DNA of 64,000 nt. Source: Edaphobacter flagellatus (lineage in GTDB: Bacteria > Acidobacteriota > Terriglobia > Terriglobales > Acidobacteriaceae). Of the stretch, positions 35,693 to 44,611 are shown in pieces (the first letter of the stretch is position 1; every line of letters starts with the position of its first letter). The notes under the pieces are model-generated. The model searched no databases, was not told where the DNA came from, and was given only the letters and a program-made list of their open reading frames with translations. The position numbers and the translations under genes were made by a program. The DNA lies in contig NZ_CP073697.1 in the NCBI RefSeq assembly GCF_025264665.1, positions 4,197,501 through 4,261,500 of the forward strand. The letters are read 5' to 3'.

Positions 35693-37774
35693 TTATACGA
35701 CTCCGAGCTGCGTCAGCAGGAACGCATAGTCGAAGGCGATTTCCTTCAGGTAGTCGTACCGGCCTGAGGCGCCTCCATGCCCTGCGTCCATGTTGATGTG
35801 CAGCAGCAAGGGAGTGGAGTTCTGCTTCAGCGTCCTCAGCTTCGCCACATATTTAGCTGGCTCCCAATACATCACCTGCGAGTCATTCAGGCTGGTCTTC
35901 ACCAGCATCGCCGGATAGTTCCCAGGCTTCAGGTTGTCGTATGGCGAATACGAACGCATGTAGGAGAACGCCTCAGGCTCATTCGGGTTTCCCCATTCCT
36001 CATACTCGGCTACCGTTAGCGGCAGTGTGGCATCCAGCATCGTGTTCATCACGTCCACAAAGGGGACGTGGGACAGGACGACGCTGAAAAGATCCGGCCG
36101 CTCGTTGACCACGGCTCCCATCAGCAGTCCGCCAGCGCTTCCGCCTTCGATGGCAACGCGGTCTTTTGCTCCGTAGCCTTCGGCGACCAGCGTCTCAACA
36201 ACGGCGATGAAGTCGGTAAAGGTGTTGCGCTTCACCATCATCTTTCCGGCATCATGCCAGGCATCTCCCAGGTCGCCGCCGCCGCGGATGTGGGCGTAGG
36301 CTAGCACCACTCCGCGGTCAAGAAGCGAGAGCCTCGCAGCACTGAATCCGACTGGAAGCGGATAGCCATATGACCCGTATCCATAGATATAGAGAGGATT
36401 GCTCGAGTCTTGCTTGAAGGAATCTCGTCGATAAACAATCGACACCGGCACCTTCACTCCATCTTTTGCCGTAGCCCAGATGCGCTCCGAAGCGTACCGC
36501 GATGAGTCGAAGCCGCCGGGTACTTCCTGCTGCTTCAGTAGTGTGGAGGCGCCGGTTCTGACGTCATAGTCATAGATCGATGCCGGAGAGACAAGAGACT
36601 GGTAGCTATATCGGAACTTCTCTGTGGCAAACTCCCGGTTGATGTTGCCCAGCGCAGTATAGGTGGGCTCAGGAAAGCTGATCTTTCTGCCCGGAAGAAG
36701 CGTTCCGTCCGGATGGAACGCGCAGACCTCAAGCGTCGTCAGTCCCAGTTCACGCTTGGATAAGACACAGAAGTTGGCGAAGACGTCGAAGTCCTCCAGC
36801 GGCACCTCCTTGTCCTCCGGGACGAACTCCTTCCAATCCTCGCGCCCACCGCCGTCCACTGGTACAGTCACGACGCGGAAGTTTTTGCCTGTGTCATTGA
36901 CGCGGATATAAAACAGACCATCGCGATGATCGACATAATATTCCTGCTCGTCCTTGCGAGGCGCAATCACCAGAAAGACGCCGCCCGGAGTATCCGCGGG
37001 GAGATAGCTGCATTCGTTCGTTGTATGGCTGCCGGCCTCCATAAACAGGTACTTGCCATCGCGCGACCGGCCGACACCGACATTGAACCGCTCATCCTTT
37101 TCTTCGTAGATCAGCGCGTCATCGTCGATTGGATCACCCAGCCGGTGACGGAAGAGCTTGTCCTGCCGCTTCGTGATCTCGTCTTCGGTCGTATAGAAGA
37201 GCGTGTGCGAGTCCGCCGCCCACACCAGCGATCCGACTCGCTCGGCTGTGTCCGCCAGATCGGCGCCGGTACTCAGATCGCGAATATGCAATGTGTACTG
37301 CCGAAAGCCTGTGTTGTCGGTTGAGTAAGCCAGTTTCTGTCCGTCCGGGCTGACTGTCATGGCTCCGACGGCCATGAACGGCTGTCCTTCAGCCAGCTTG
37401 TTGACGTCGAGGATGATCTCTTCCGTCTGCTCCTGATCGTAAGTGCCGTTGACGGCCTTTCTCCTGCATTGGATCGGATACTGGCTGCCCTCAACCGTGC
37501 GTGTGTAGTAGAACCAGCCGCGATCGAGGAAGGGAACAGACTCGTCTGTCTCTTTGATGTGCGAGAGCATCTCCGCGTAGAGCTTCGTTTGCAGCTCTTC
37601 GGTGGACTTCATGACGGAAGCGGTGTAGGCATTCTCGGCCTCAAGATAGGCGGTTACCTCAGGGGAGCCCTTGTCCCGCAGCCAGCGATAGTCGTCTTCG
37701 AGCGTTTGTCCATGCAGCGTGGTGGGGGTGGAATCACGGCGGGCAACCGGAGGCAGAGTAGCACTTTCAGTCAT
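35693..37774 (-). CDS. ptrB: Oligopeptidase B (S9A prolyl oligopeptidase family)
   Basis: Serine peptidase of about 693 residues that cleaves short peptides after basic residues. An N-terminal seven-bladed propeller domain (about 70-410, e.g. YSTDNTGFRQYTLHIRDL) gates a C-terminal alpha/beta-hydrolase domain. The catalytic Ser is in AIEGGSAGGLLMG, the Asp in KTSLNDSQVMYWEP and the His in NMDAGHGGASGR. The acidic S1-type residues of oligopeptidase B fall in the usual region. No signal peptide. ATG 37774 (MTESATLP) is chosen because GGAG stands nine bases ahead; longer frames lack a ribosome-binding site. Confidence 0.9.
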   Translation of the reverse strand: MTESATLPPVARRDSTPTTLHGQTLEDDYRWLRDKGSPEVTAYLEAENAYTASVMKSTEELQTKLYAEMLSHIKETDESVPFLDRGWFYYTRTVEGSQYPIQCRRKAVNGTYDQEQTEEIILDVNKLAEGQPFMAVGAMTVSPDGQKLAYSTDNTGFRQYTLHIRDLSTGADLADTAERVGSLVWAADSHTLFYTTEDEITKRQDKLFRHRLGDPIDDDALIYEEKDERFNVGVGRSRDGKYLFMEAGSHTTNECSYLPADTPGGVFLVIAPRKDEQEYYVDHRDGLFYIRVNDTGKNFRVVTVPVDGGGREDWKEFVPEDKEVPLEDFDVFANFCVLSKRELGLTTLEVCAFHPDGTLLPGRKISFPEPTYTALGNINREFATEKFRYSYQSLVSPASIYDYDVRTGASTLLKQQEVPGGFDSSRYASERIWATAKDGVKVPVSIVYRRDSFKQDSSNPLYIYGYGSYGYPLPVGFSAARLSLLDRGVVLAYAHIRGGGDLGDAWHDAGKMMVKRNTFTDFIAVVETLVAEGYGAKDRVAIEGGSAGGLLMGAVVNERPDLFSVVLSHVPFVDVMNTMLDATLPLTVAEYEEWGNPNEPEAFSYMRSYSPYDNLKPGNYPAMLVKTSLNDSQVMYWEPAKYVAKLRTLKQNSTPLLLHINMDAGHGGASGRYDYLKEIAFDYAFLLTQLGVV

Positions 37775-37907
37775 TGTCAAAGCTCCAGATGACAGGATAC
37801 AGTGCATCGGCAAAGAACTCGGTGTTGTAACAGGCAACCAAACCGGAGAGTGAAGATACCAAAACTGTGGGCGAGGTTTTCAGCCACGGGCCAGAAGGAG
37901 TTGAATC

Positions 37908-38573
37908 ATGAAAGCCAATGTAAGTTATTTGATTATTTTTGGAGCAATGGCAGTTTTTCCCTCGACAAATCTTTTTGCGCAGAACGATCCGATGGCGCCG
38001 CCTGCATCGCAGACACAGCCCAACCAGCCGGGACGCGCGCAGGCTCCCACCGTGTCCATGCGCGATTCCAGCGGAGCGCCTGACGATGCAGCTCAGGAAA
38101 TGAAGGACAAGATGTTCCTGCGCAAGGCTACCGAAGATGGTCTCGCGCAGGTGGAGCTTGGGAAACTGGCTTCGACGAAGGCCAGTTCGTCGGACATCAA
38201 GGAGTTTGGGCAAAAAGTAGCTGACGACCACGCCAGGCTCAATGACTCGATGGCGCAGGTAGCGGATGCGATCGGCATGCGTCTCCCAAAGAAGCTCAAC
38301 AAAACAGATCAAGCCCAGTATGACCGGCTCAACGGGCTAAGCGGAGAGGCTTTTGACAAGGAATACCTGGCTTGCATCGTCAAAGAGCATCACGAAGACC
38401 TGCGCGCATTCCGCTTTGAATCGCAGACGACCAACGATTCACAGCTTAGGGCTGCCGTCGATAAAGCCGCCAAGGTGATTCACGAGCATCTCGTGATGGC
38501 CAATAAGCTTGCGGAACAGAATGGAGTTCCTCTGCCGCATCGCGAAAACAAACCGGCGCCTCCAACACCGTAG
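37908..38573 (+). CDS. DUF4142 (ferritin-like) exported protein
   Basis: 221 residues with a signal peptide (about 5-24, ending NLFAQND). The DUF4142 region (about 70-200) shows the family pattern FLRKATEDGLAQVELGKLAS, KEFGQKVADDHARLNDSM, FDKEYLACIVKEHHEDLRAF and a closing IHEHLVMANKLA helix. This four-helix-bundle domain is predicted to be ferritin-like and its members are often induced by stress; the biochemical function is unknown. The C-terminus is a short Pro-rich tail. It is divergent from the oligopeptidase gene and 57 bases ahead of the TPM gene. Confidence 0.85.
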   Translation: MKANVSYLIIFGAMAVFPSTNLFAQNDPMAPPASQTQPNQPGRAQAPTVSMRDSSGAPDDAAQEMKDKMFLRKATEDGLAQVELGKLASTKASSSDIKEFGQKVADDHARLNDSMAQVADAIGMRLPKKLNKTDQAQYDRLNGLSGEAFDKEYLACIVKEHHEDLRAFRFESQTTNDSQLRAAVDKAAKVIHEHLVMANKLAEQNGVPLPHRENKPAPPTP

Positions 38574-38629
38574 TGCATATCTGGAGCACTCACCTCGCTT
38601 GAGCGGGGACGGCGTAGAATAGTCGGACA

Positions 38630-39403
38630 ATGAATCGCGTCCTCCGATGGTTGAGCGTCGTCATCCTGCTTCTTGCGCCGGCGGCGCCGCTTGTCGCGGA
38701 ATCGGTCAAATCTCTTCCGGCTCCGGCTGGTTATATCAACGACTTTGCCGGAGTCCTGTCACCTGCGACAAAAGACAATCTGGAATCGCTCTGCACCCAG
38801 GTCGATCGCCAGGCACATGCGCAGATCGCCGTCATCACCGTCAACACGCTCGACAACGATCAGACCATCGAAGAATTTGCGACCGAGCTTGAAGATAAAT
38901 GGGGCGTAGGGAACAAGGACGACCGTGGTGTCCTGATGATCTTCGTCATGAAGCCGCGGAAGGGTCGCATCGAGGTAGGCTACGGTCTTGAAGGCATTTT
39001 GAACGATGCCAAGGTCGGCGACATCGGCCGCTCCATGGTCCCGGCCGCCAATCAAGGCGACTACAACACCGCAATCCCTCTGGGAGTTCGCCAGATAGCA
39101 AACGTTATTGCTACGGATGCTGGTGTAGCGTTGTCCTCTGACGGTCATGTTTACAGAAGGCAGAGAGCCTCTGGGCAGCAGCCTGTTCAACTCTCGCTGA
39201 TGCAGGTGGTTATCGGTGGCGGAGTTATCCTCCTGCTGTTGATCGTCCTCGCCCGCACAGGGAATATGGGCCTGATCTTCTTTCTGCTCGGAAACCTGAT
39301 GGGTGGTGGCGGTGGAGGAGGCTACCGCGACCGTGACGGTGATGGTGGCGGCTTTGGAGGCTTCGGCGGAGGACGTTCCGGAGGTGGCGGCGCTAATTTC
39401 TAA
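38630..39403 (+). CDS. TPM domain membrane protein (YgcG-like)
   Basis: 257 residues: signal peptide (RVLRWLSVVILLLAPAAP), a TPM_phosphatase domain at about 30-150 (INDFAGVLSPATKDNLE, IAVITVNTL, RGVLMIFVMKPRKGRIEVGYGLEG), a transmembrane helix at about 195-218 and a glycine-rich tail. TPM domains occur in photosystem II repair proteins and bacterial envelope proteins; their activity is uncertain. It is followed closely by a LemA gene, a pairing widely seen (LemA-TPM), which suggests the two act together at the membrane. Confidence 0.88.
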   Translation: MNRVLRWLSVVILLLAPAAPLVAESVKSLPAPAGYINDFAGVLSPATKDNLESLCTQVDRQAHAQIAVITVNTLDNDQTIEEFATELEDKWGVGNKDDRGVLMIFVMKPRKGRIEVGYGLEGILNDAKVGDIGRSMVPAANQGDYNTAIPLGVRQIANVIATDAGVALSSDGHVYRRQRASGQQPVQLSLMQVVIGGGVILLLLIVLARTGNMGLIFFLLGNLMGGGGGGGYRDRDGDGGGFGGFGGGRSGGGGANF

Positions 39404-39520
39404 GGTGAAGAATTCAGGGCTCAGCAGGCAGTTGGAAAACTATGGGAGTGATACAGTTACACCGTAAACCTTCCAGGAATCGCACGAAAATTTTTAAACG
39501 AAGGGAATACCCGAGAGAAC

Positions 39521-40105
39521 ATGAAACCACTATGGATTGTGCTGGGTGTCATTGGCCTCATCATCCTCGTGCTGCTTTTTGCAGGCGGCAGCTACGTCAG
39601 CACCAGAAACACACTGGTCGAAAAGAACGAAGCCATTAATCAGGCTTACTCGCAGGTCAATGTCGTCCAGCAGCGCAGGCTCGACCTCATTCCGAACCTC
39701 GTCGCTTCGGTGAAGGGATATGTTGCTGAGGAATCAACCATATTGACCAACATCGCCAATGCCCGCGCTGGTGTCCTCGCTGCGGGGTCTGACCACGCGG
39801 CAAACATCGATGCCAACCGCAAGCTCGACGTCGCCCTGGGGCCGTTCTTCCGCCTGCAGGAGCAGTATCCCAACCTGAAGGGCAACGACCAGTTCATGCG
39901 CTTGAACGACGAGCTGGCAGGAACGGAAAATCGTATTGCCGTCGAGCGCCAGCGTTACAACAAGGTGCTTGAGGACTACAATGTGTACGTTCGGCAGTTC
40001 CCCAATAACATCTGGGCAGGCATGTCCGGATTCCACTATCGCGATGAGTACTTCAAGGGGGACGCCTCAAACAGCGTCGCGCCCAAGGTCGACTTCTCAA
40101 AATAG
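39521..40105 (+). CDS. lemA: LemA family protein
   Basis: 194 residues: one N-terminal membrane helix (about 3-25), then the LemA helical domain with KNEAINQAYSQVNVVQQRRLDLIPNL (a hallmark) and FRLQEQYPNLKGNDQFMRLNDELAGTENRI. Ends with an exposed YFKGDAS-type tail. LemA proteins have no settled biochemical role. It is 117 bases after the TPM gene, the usual partner. A strong bidirectional terminator lies just downstream. Confidence 0.93.
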   Translation: MKPLWIVLGVIGLIILVLLFAGGSYVSTRNTLVEKNEAINQAYSQVNVVQQRRLDLIPNLVASVKGYVAEESTILTNIANARAGVLAAGSDHAANIDANRKLDVALGPFFRLQEQYPNLKGNDQFMRLNDELAGTENRIAVERQRYNKVLEDYNVYVRQFPNNIWAGMSGFHYRDEYFKGDASNSVAPKVDFSK

Positions 40106-40134
40106 ATGAAGCCGAGTGAACCTTGGCACGAAGA

Positions 40135-40173
40135 AAGGCCGTCGCAGTTCATCACGCGACGGCCTTCTTGTTT
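40135..40173. terminator. Bidirectional terminator between lemA and the STAS gene
   Basis: AAGGCCGTCGC at 40135-40145 and GCGACGGCCTT at 40156-40166 form an 11-bp perfect stem. The + strand side is followed by CTTGTTT and the minus side by TTCTTCG, serving the convergent lemA and STAS genes. Confidence 0.75.
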
Positions 40174-40187
40174 AAGCGTGGAAAAAT

Positions 40188-40535
40188 TTACTTGCTGAAG
40201 GAAGAGATCGCCGAAGCCTCGTCGTCCTTGACGTCGAATACCGTGTACAGTTTGGTAATCTGCAGCAGATCCTGAACCTTCTTCGTCAGGTTTAACAGCT
40301 TCAGTTCGCCGCCGGCATTCTTCACTGTGGTGAATGCGCTGACCAACTCACCGATGCCTGAGCTGTCGATGTAGCTGATGTCGGCAAGGTTCAGCAGAAT
40401 CTTCTTCTGCCCCTTGGCCAAAAGGTCGCGGACTGCGTCGCGGATCGTAACGCTGCCTTCGCCGAGAGTGATACGGCCGCTGAGATCCAGAATGGTGACG
40501 CCGTCCACTTGGCGAGTAGAAACTTTCATGCTCAT
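40188..40535 (-). CDS. STAS-domain anti-anti-sigma factor (RsbV/SpoIIAA-like)
   Basis: 115 residues that are one STAS domain, with the conserved serine in ISYIDSSGIGELVSA and the GRITLGEG N-terminal strand. By family it binds the kinase that precedes it and is phosphorylated on that serine. The RsbW-like kinase gene ends 15 bases upstream on the same strand. The target sigma factor or the phosphatase module is not in the window, so the pair acts in trans. Confidence 0.9.
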   Translation of the reverse strand: MSMKVSTRQVDGVTILDLSGRITLGEGSVTIRDAVRDLLAKGQKKILLNLADISYIDSSGIGELVSAFTTVKNAGGELKLLNLTKKVQDLLQITKLYTVFDVKDDEASAISSFSK

Positions 40536-40550
40536 GTTTGCCTGTTCTCC

Positions 40551-41078
40551 TTAGGTCCCCGACTTCGCGGGTGTGCGGTGCTTGATAAGTGTCAGCTCGG
40601 TTCCTGGGTGTAACTGCCGAAAGTTTACCTCATCCATGAAGGCCCGAATGAGAAAGATGCCCCGGCCCGAGCCTCGAAGAATGTTTTCCGGGGCCAGAGG
40701 GTCTGGCAGCGTGCTTGGATCCAATCCCGGCCCCTGGTCGGTGATGCGAATCACCAGAGCGTCCGAGGTCGTTTCGAACGATGCGGTGATGTGTTTGTTC
40801 ACGTCATAGGCGTTGCCGTGCAACACTGCGTTTACGGCTGCCTCCCGCACTGCCATAGCAATGTGGGGAATCGTGTCTTCGTCGAAGCCCGCACGCTGTG
40901 CGTACTGCTCCGCTGTCTGCTCAATCTTGTTGACACTGTCCAGAGTCGAGTCCAGCGTGAAGCTGATGCGGCTTGTCGTTGAGTCGGCCAAGGCTGTCCT
41001 TGAAATCTGTGAGTGCCCGTCGTCAACGGCAGACAACAGCAATGATGGCAGTGTGCTTGTGCTGGCTCTGATTGTCAA
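40551..41078 (-). CDS. Anti-sigma factor / serine kinase RsbW-like (HATPase_c_2)
   Basis: 175 residues of GHKL ATPase fold. The N box reads REAAVNAVLHGNAYD and the G boxes DQGPGLDPS and GSGRGIFLIRAFMDEV. Kinases of this type phosphorylate a STAS partner and sequester a sigma factor. Partner STAS gene follows after 15 bases. The start is TTG at 41078, well supported by GGAGG five bases upstream. The N-terminal ~35 residues are Ser/Thr-rich with no counterpart I know. It is divergent from the M13 peptidase gene, so the two share a 120-base control region. Confidence 0.85.
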   Translation of the reverse strand: MTIRASTSTLPSLLLSAVDDGHSQISRTALADSTTSRISFTLDSTLDSVNKIEQTAEQYAQRAGFDEDTIPHIAMAVREAAVNAVLHGNAYDVNKHITASFETTSDALVIRITDQGPGLDPSTLPDPLAPENILRGSGRGIFLIRAFMDEVNFRQLHPGTELTLIKHRTPAKSGT

Positions 41079-41202
41079 GATTGCCTCCGTCGGCAGACCC
41101 GTTTTCTGCGTCCTTCCGATATATCAGGAATGGCCAATATGCCGCAATCCCTCAGCCGTCCGCACCCATGCGATAACATGCCAGAACGAGGAACAAACGA
41201 AG

Positions 41203-43260
41203 ATGAAGAGACACCTGGCATCCCTATCCATCTGCCTTCTGTTGACTTTACCTGCAGCGGCGCAACAAGCGGCTGCGAGGCCTCCGGCGCGCCCCCTTGC
41301 AGAGATGCCCTACTCTCCATCGCTCGATCTGACCTCGCTCGATCGCTCAGTAAATCCCTGCGACGATTTCTACAAATTCTCCTGCGGCGGCTGGATGAAG
41401 AACAATCCCATCCCCGCAGACCAGCCGCGCTGGGATGTCTACTCTAAACTCGCCAATGACAACCTCCAATTTCTATGGGGCATCCTCGAGGCCGACGCCA
41501 AGGCTACCAATCGAACGGCGACTCAGCAGAAGGTAGGTGACTACTTTGCCGCCTGCATGGATACCGCAGCTATCAATAGGCGAGGAGCGGAGCCGATCAA
41601 GCCCACACTTGTGGCAATTGATAATCTGGCCGATCGCAAAGCCCTGATTGCCTATCTCGGACCGCTCAATCGAAGCACGCGAGGAACGTTCTTCTTCAAC
41701 TCAGGCTCAACGCAAGATCCAGGAGATTCAAACTCCGTCATTGCAGAAATCGCCGCCGGCGGCCTCGGCCTGCCCGACCGCGACTACTACGTGAAGACAG
41801 ATGCCAAGAGTGAAGAGACCCGCAAAGCCTATGTCGTCTATATCCAAAAGATCCTGACGCTCACCGGCGAGTCCGATGCACAGGCACAAAAAGATGCCGC
41901 TGCCGTCATGCATATCGAAACCGATCTGGCAAAGGCCTCGCTGACCCGCGTCGAGCGCCGTGATCCCTATAAGCAGTACCACAAGATGTCTGTCGCGCAG
42001 CTGGCCTCCCTTAGCCCGGTCATCGACTGGAATGACTACCTCCGAACGCAGGGCGTTGCCGACGTAAGCACACTCAACGTCGCGCAACCTGCTTTTCAGA
42101 AGGCGGTCGATCATGCTCTGACAACCGAGCCACTTGCGGACCTGAAGGCTTACCTGCGCTTTCACGCACTGACTGGCGCTGCGACATCGCTCTCGTCTCC
42201 GTTCGAGGATGCTTACTTCGATTTCTATAGCCGCTATCTAAGAGGGACGCAGCAGAAACCGCCACGCTGGAAGACCTGTGTCCGTCAGGTAGACCGTTCT
42301 CTGGGTGAAGCGCTGGGGCAGGAATTCGTGGCTCGAACCTTCTCACCCGAAACCAAGCAAAAGACCGTGCTCATGACCGATCAGATCGAGCAGGCGATGC
42401 AAGCCGAGATCGAGCACCTTGACTGGATGAGTCCGGCCACCAAACAGGAGGCTCTCCGCAAGCTGCACACCGTCCGCAACAAGATCGGCTATCCCGACAA
42501 ATGGCGCGACTACTCGAAGCTTGAGATCAAGGCCGGAGATTACTTTGGCAACTCTGTTCGCGGCGCCGATTTCGAGACAACACGCGACTGGGCCAAGGTC
42601 GGCAAGCCTGTCGACCGCGACGAGTGGGACATGACCCCACCTACCGTCAATGCCTACTACAACCCGCAGATGAACGACGTGAACTTTCCCGCAGGCGTGC
42701 TGCAGCCGCCGCTCTACGACCCGAAGATGGACGACGCGCCCAACTACGGCAACACCGGTTCCACCATCGGGCATGAGTTGACGCATGGCTTCGACGACGA
42801 AGGGCGCCAGTTCGACGCCAACGGCAACCTGAAAGACTGGTGGACAAAGGACGATGCCAAAGGCTTCGAGGATCGCATCAACTGCCTGCGTGAGCAGTTC
42901 GCTTCGTACGTCGTCGTCGACGACATTCACATCAACTCCAAACTCACCAGCGGCGAAGACGTCGCCGACCTTGGCGGAACCCTCATCGCTTATATCGCCT
43001 GGAAGAAAGCTACCGCAGGCATGAACCTACAGCCGTCTGAAGGATTCACCCCAGACCAGCGCTTCTTCATCGGCTTTGCCCAGTGGGCCTGCGAGAACAC
43101 GCGCGAGGCCAACAGCCGTCTGCAGGCAGCGACAGACCCACACTCGCCTGGTTTCGCGCGCATCAACGGTATCGTCACCAACATGCCACAGTTCGCCACT
43201 GCCTTCGGGTGCAAAGTCGGTCAACCCATGGTGAAGGCGAAAGTCTGCAAAGTCTGGTAA
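41203..43260 (+). CDS. Secreted M13 family (neprilysin-like) metallopeptidase
   Basis: 685 residues with a signal peptide (LASLSICLLLTLPAAA). The zinc site is H524-E-L-T-H528 (TIGHELTHGFDDEGRQFD) and E585 in EDVADLGG. The M13 N-terminal domain begins at about 42 with SVNPCDDFYKFSCGGWMKNNPIP, and the terminal motif ends CKVW as usual. Abundant M13 peptidases are typical of Acidobacteriota. ATG 41203 is selected over a much longer frame because GAGGA lies 10 bases upstream and it starts the signal peptide. The long upstream part of the frame overlaps the RsbW-like gene on the other strand and is not credible. Confidence 0.92.
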   Translation: MKRHLASLSICLLLTLPAAAQQAAARPPARPLAEMPYSPSLDLTSLDRSVNPCDDFYKFSCGGWMKNNPIPADQPRWDVYSKLANDNLQFLWGILEADAKATNRTATQQKVGDYFAACMDTAAINRRGAEPIKPTLVAIDNLADRKALIAYLGPLNRSTRGTFFFNSGSTQDPGDSNSVIAEIAAGGLGLPDRDYYVKTDAKSEETRKAYVVYIQKILTLTGESDAQAQKDAAAVMHIETDLAKASLTRVERRDPYKQYHKMSVAQLASLSPVIDWNDYLRTQGVADVSTLNVAQPAFQKAVDHALTTEPLADLKAYLRFHALTGAATSLSSPFEDAYFDFYSRYLRGTQQKPPRWKTCVRQVDRSLGEALGQEFVARTFSPETKQKTVLMTDQIEQAMQAEIEHLDWMSPATKQEALRKLHTVRNKIGYPDKWRDYSKLEIKAGDYFGNSVRGADFETTRDWAKVGKPVDRDEWDMTPPTVNAYYNPQMNDVNFPAGVLQPPLYDPKMDDAPNYGNTGSTIGHELTHGFDDEGRQFDANGNLKDWWTKDDAKGFEDRINCLREQFASYVVVDDIHINSKLTSGEDVADLGGTLIAYIAWKKATAGMNLQPSEGFTPDQRFFIGFAQWACENTREANSRLQAATDPHSPGFARINGIVTNMPQFATAFGCKVGQPMVKAKVCKVW

Positions 43261-43282
43261 TCTCGCGCGAGCGGACCCGCGC

Positions 43283-44554
43283 ATGACGAAACAGGGCAAC
43301 CACAAGACGATCACGGTCTCCTCGCTGATGGGCACCCCCGTGCGCGATGCTGCGGGGAACGTCCTCGGCCGTGTGCGCGAGTTGGCCGTGATGCCATCGC
43401 AGGACTCAGGCCGCGTGCACGGTTTTCTCCTCAAGCTCGCTGGCTCTGTCTCCAAAGAACGGGGCAATATGCTCGCGGTTGAGGCTGTGGAGCCTTTTGC
43501 CGGTGGTCTTCGTCTGCTGTCCGGTGCAACCTTCATCTCCGCGCCCGATGATCAGTCGCTTGTGCTGCTGGAACGCGATCTGCTCGATCAGCAGATCATC
43601 GATGTCAATGGCCGCAAGGTCGTTCGCGTCAACGATGTGAATCTCGTATGGGAGGTATCTTCAGACGAGCCATCCAGGACGACCCTGCGCATCACCGAGG
43701 TTGAGGTCGGACTGCGTGGAGCGATTCGCCGCCTCCTGAAAGGGCTTCCATCTGCTGCCGTAGACCAGTTGGCCCATCGCACGAAGGCGAGCATCATTCC
43801 CTGGGAGTTCGTCGATATCATCGACCCCTCGCGCCGCGTCCGCCTGAAGGTAGGGCAGGATCACCTCGCGCAGATGCATCCATCTGATATCGCCGATATT
43901 CTCGAAGACCTCGCTCCGCCAGAGCGACAGGCACTCTTCGAAAGCCTCGACGAGGAGACCGCCGCCGAGACCCTCGAAGAGGTCGAGCCGAAGCTGCAGA
44001 AGGCGCTCGTGCAGGCGCTCGACTCCGAGCATGTCGCGGGCATCGTCGAAGAGATGGACCCCGGAGCAGCCGCCGACCTCCTCGCTGAGCTTCCGGAGGA
44101 AAAATCCGAGGCCATCCTCGAAGAGATGGATCCGGAAGAGCGTCAGGAGGTCGAGGAACTCCTCGAGTTCTCGCACGACTCCGCTGCCGGTCGCATGACC
44201 ACGGAATACATTGCCTTGCCGGAGAGTGCAACAGTCGCCGATGTCCACACAGCCCTGCATGACTTTGAAGGCGATATTGAGCTGATCACCGATGTCTACC
44301 TCACCGGCAACGAGGAAACCATGACTGGCCTCGTCCCGATCGTGAGGATTCTTCTCGCGTCTCCGACAACGCCACTGACCGACCTACCTCGTGGACATCT
44401 TGTCACCTGCCATGGTGATACTTCAGGACACAAAGTTGCCGAGCTCTTCGATAAGTACAATCTGCGTTCGCTTCCGGTGATTGATGCAAAGAAAAAGCTA
44501 ATTGGTGTCGTTCATGCGGAGCAGGTGATTGCTTTGCTGCGCGATAGCTTGTAA
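43283..44554 (+). CDS. PRC-barrel, MgtE_N and CBS domain protein without membrane region
   Basis: 423 residues: two PRC-barrel-like segments (about 10-70, MGTPVRDAAGNVLGRVREL, and 95-150), an MgtE_N superhelical domain (about 195-295, HPSDIADILEDLAPPERQALFESLDEE), and two CBS motifs (about 300-423). In the Mg2+ channel MgtE these cytosolic domains bind Mg2+ and gate the pore. Here no transmembrane helices follow, so it is a soluble sensor-like protein. An NRAMP-type permease gene lies 1.2 kb downstream on the same strand, with a glycosyltransferase between. Inference: it regulates that permease, or another one, in response to divalent metal. The start follows the M13 gene stop by 22 bases. 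Confidence 0.82.
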   Translation: MTKQGNHKTITVSSLMGTPVRDAAGNVLGRVRELAVMPSQDSGRVHGFLLKLAGSVSKERGNMLAVEAVEPFAGGLRLLSGATFISAPDDQSLVLLERDLLDQQIIDVNGRKVVRVNDVNLVWEVSSDEPSRTTLRITEVEVGLRGAIRRLLKGLPSAAVDQLAHRTKASIIPWEFVDIIDPSRRVRLKVGQDHLAQMHPSDIADILEDLAPPERQALFESLDEETAAETLEEVEPKLQKALVQALDSEHVAGIVEEMDPGAAADLLAELPEEKSEAILEEMDPEERQEVEELLEFSHDSAAGRMTTEYIALPESATVADVHTALHDFEGDIELITDVYLTGNEETMTGLVPIVRILLASPTTPLTDLPRGHLVTCHGDTSGHKVAELFDKYNLRSLPVIDAKKKLIGVVHAEQVIALLRDSL

Positions 44555-44611
44555 TTGCTCCTGAATCTGCCCTTCCGCTCACACCGGTATTCATCGGATA
44601 ATCGAAGCTGA

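Noticed and set aside
40813..41202. Upstream part of the frame leading into the M13 peptidase
   Set aside because: Overlaps the RsbW-like gene on the other strand, and a better start with signal peptide and ribosome-binding site exists at 41203.
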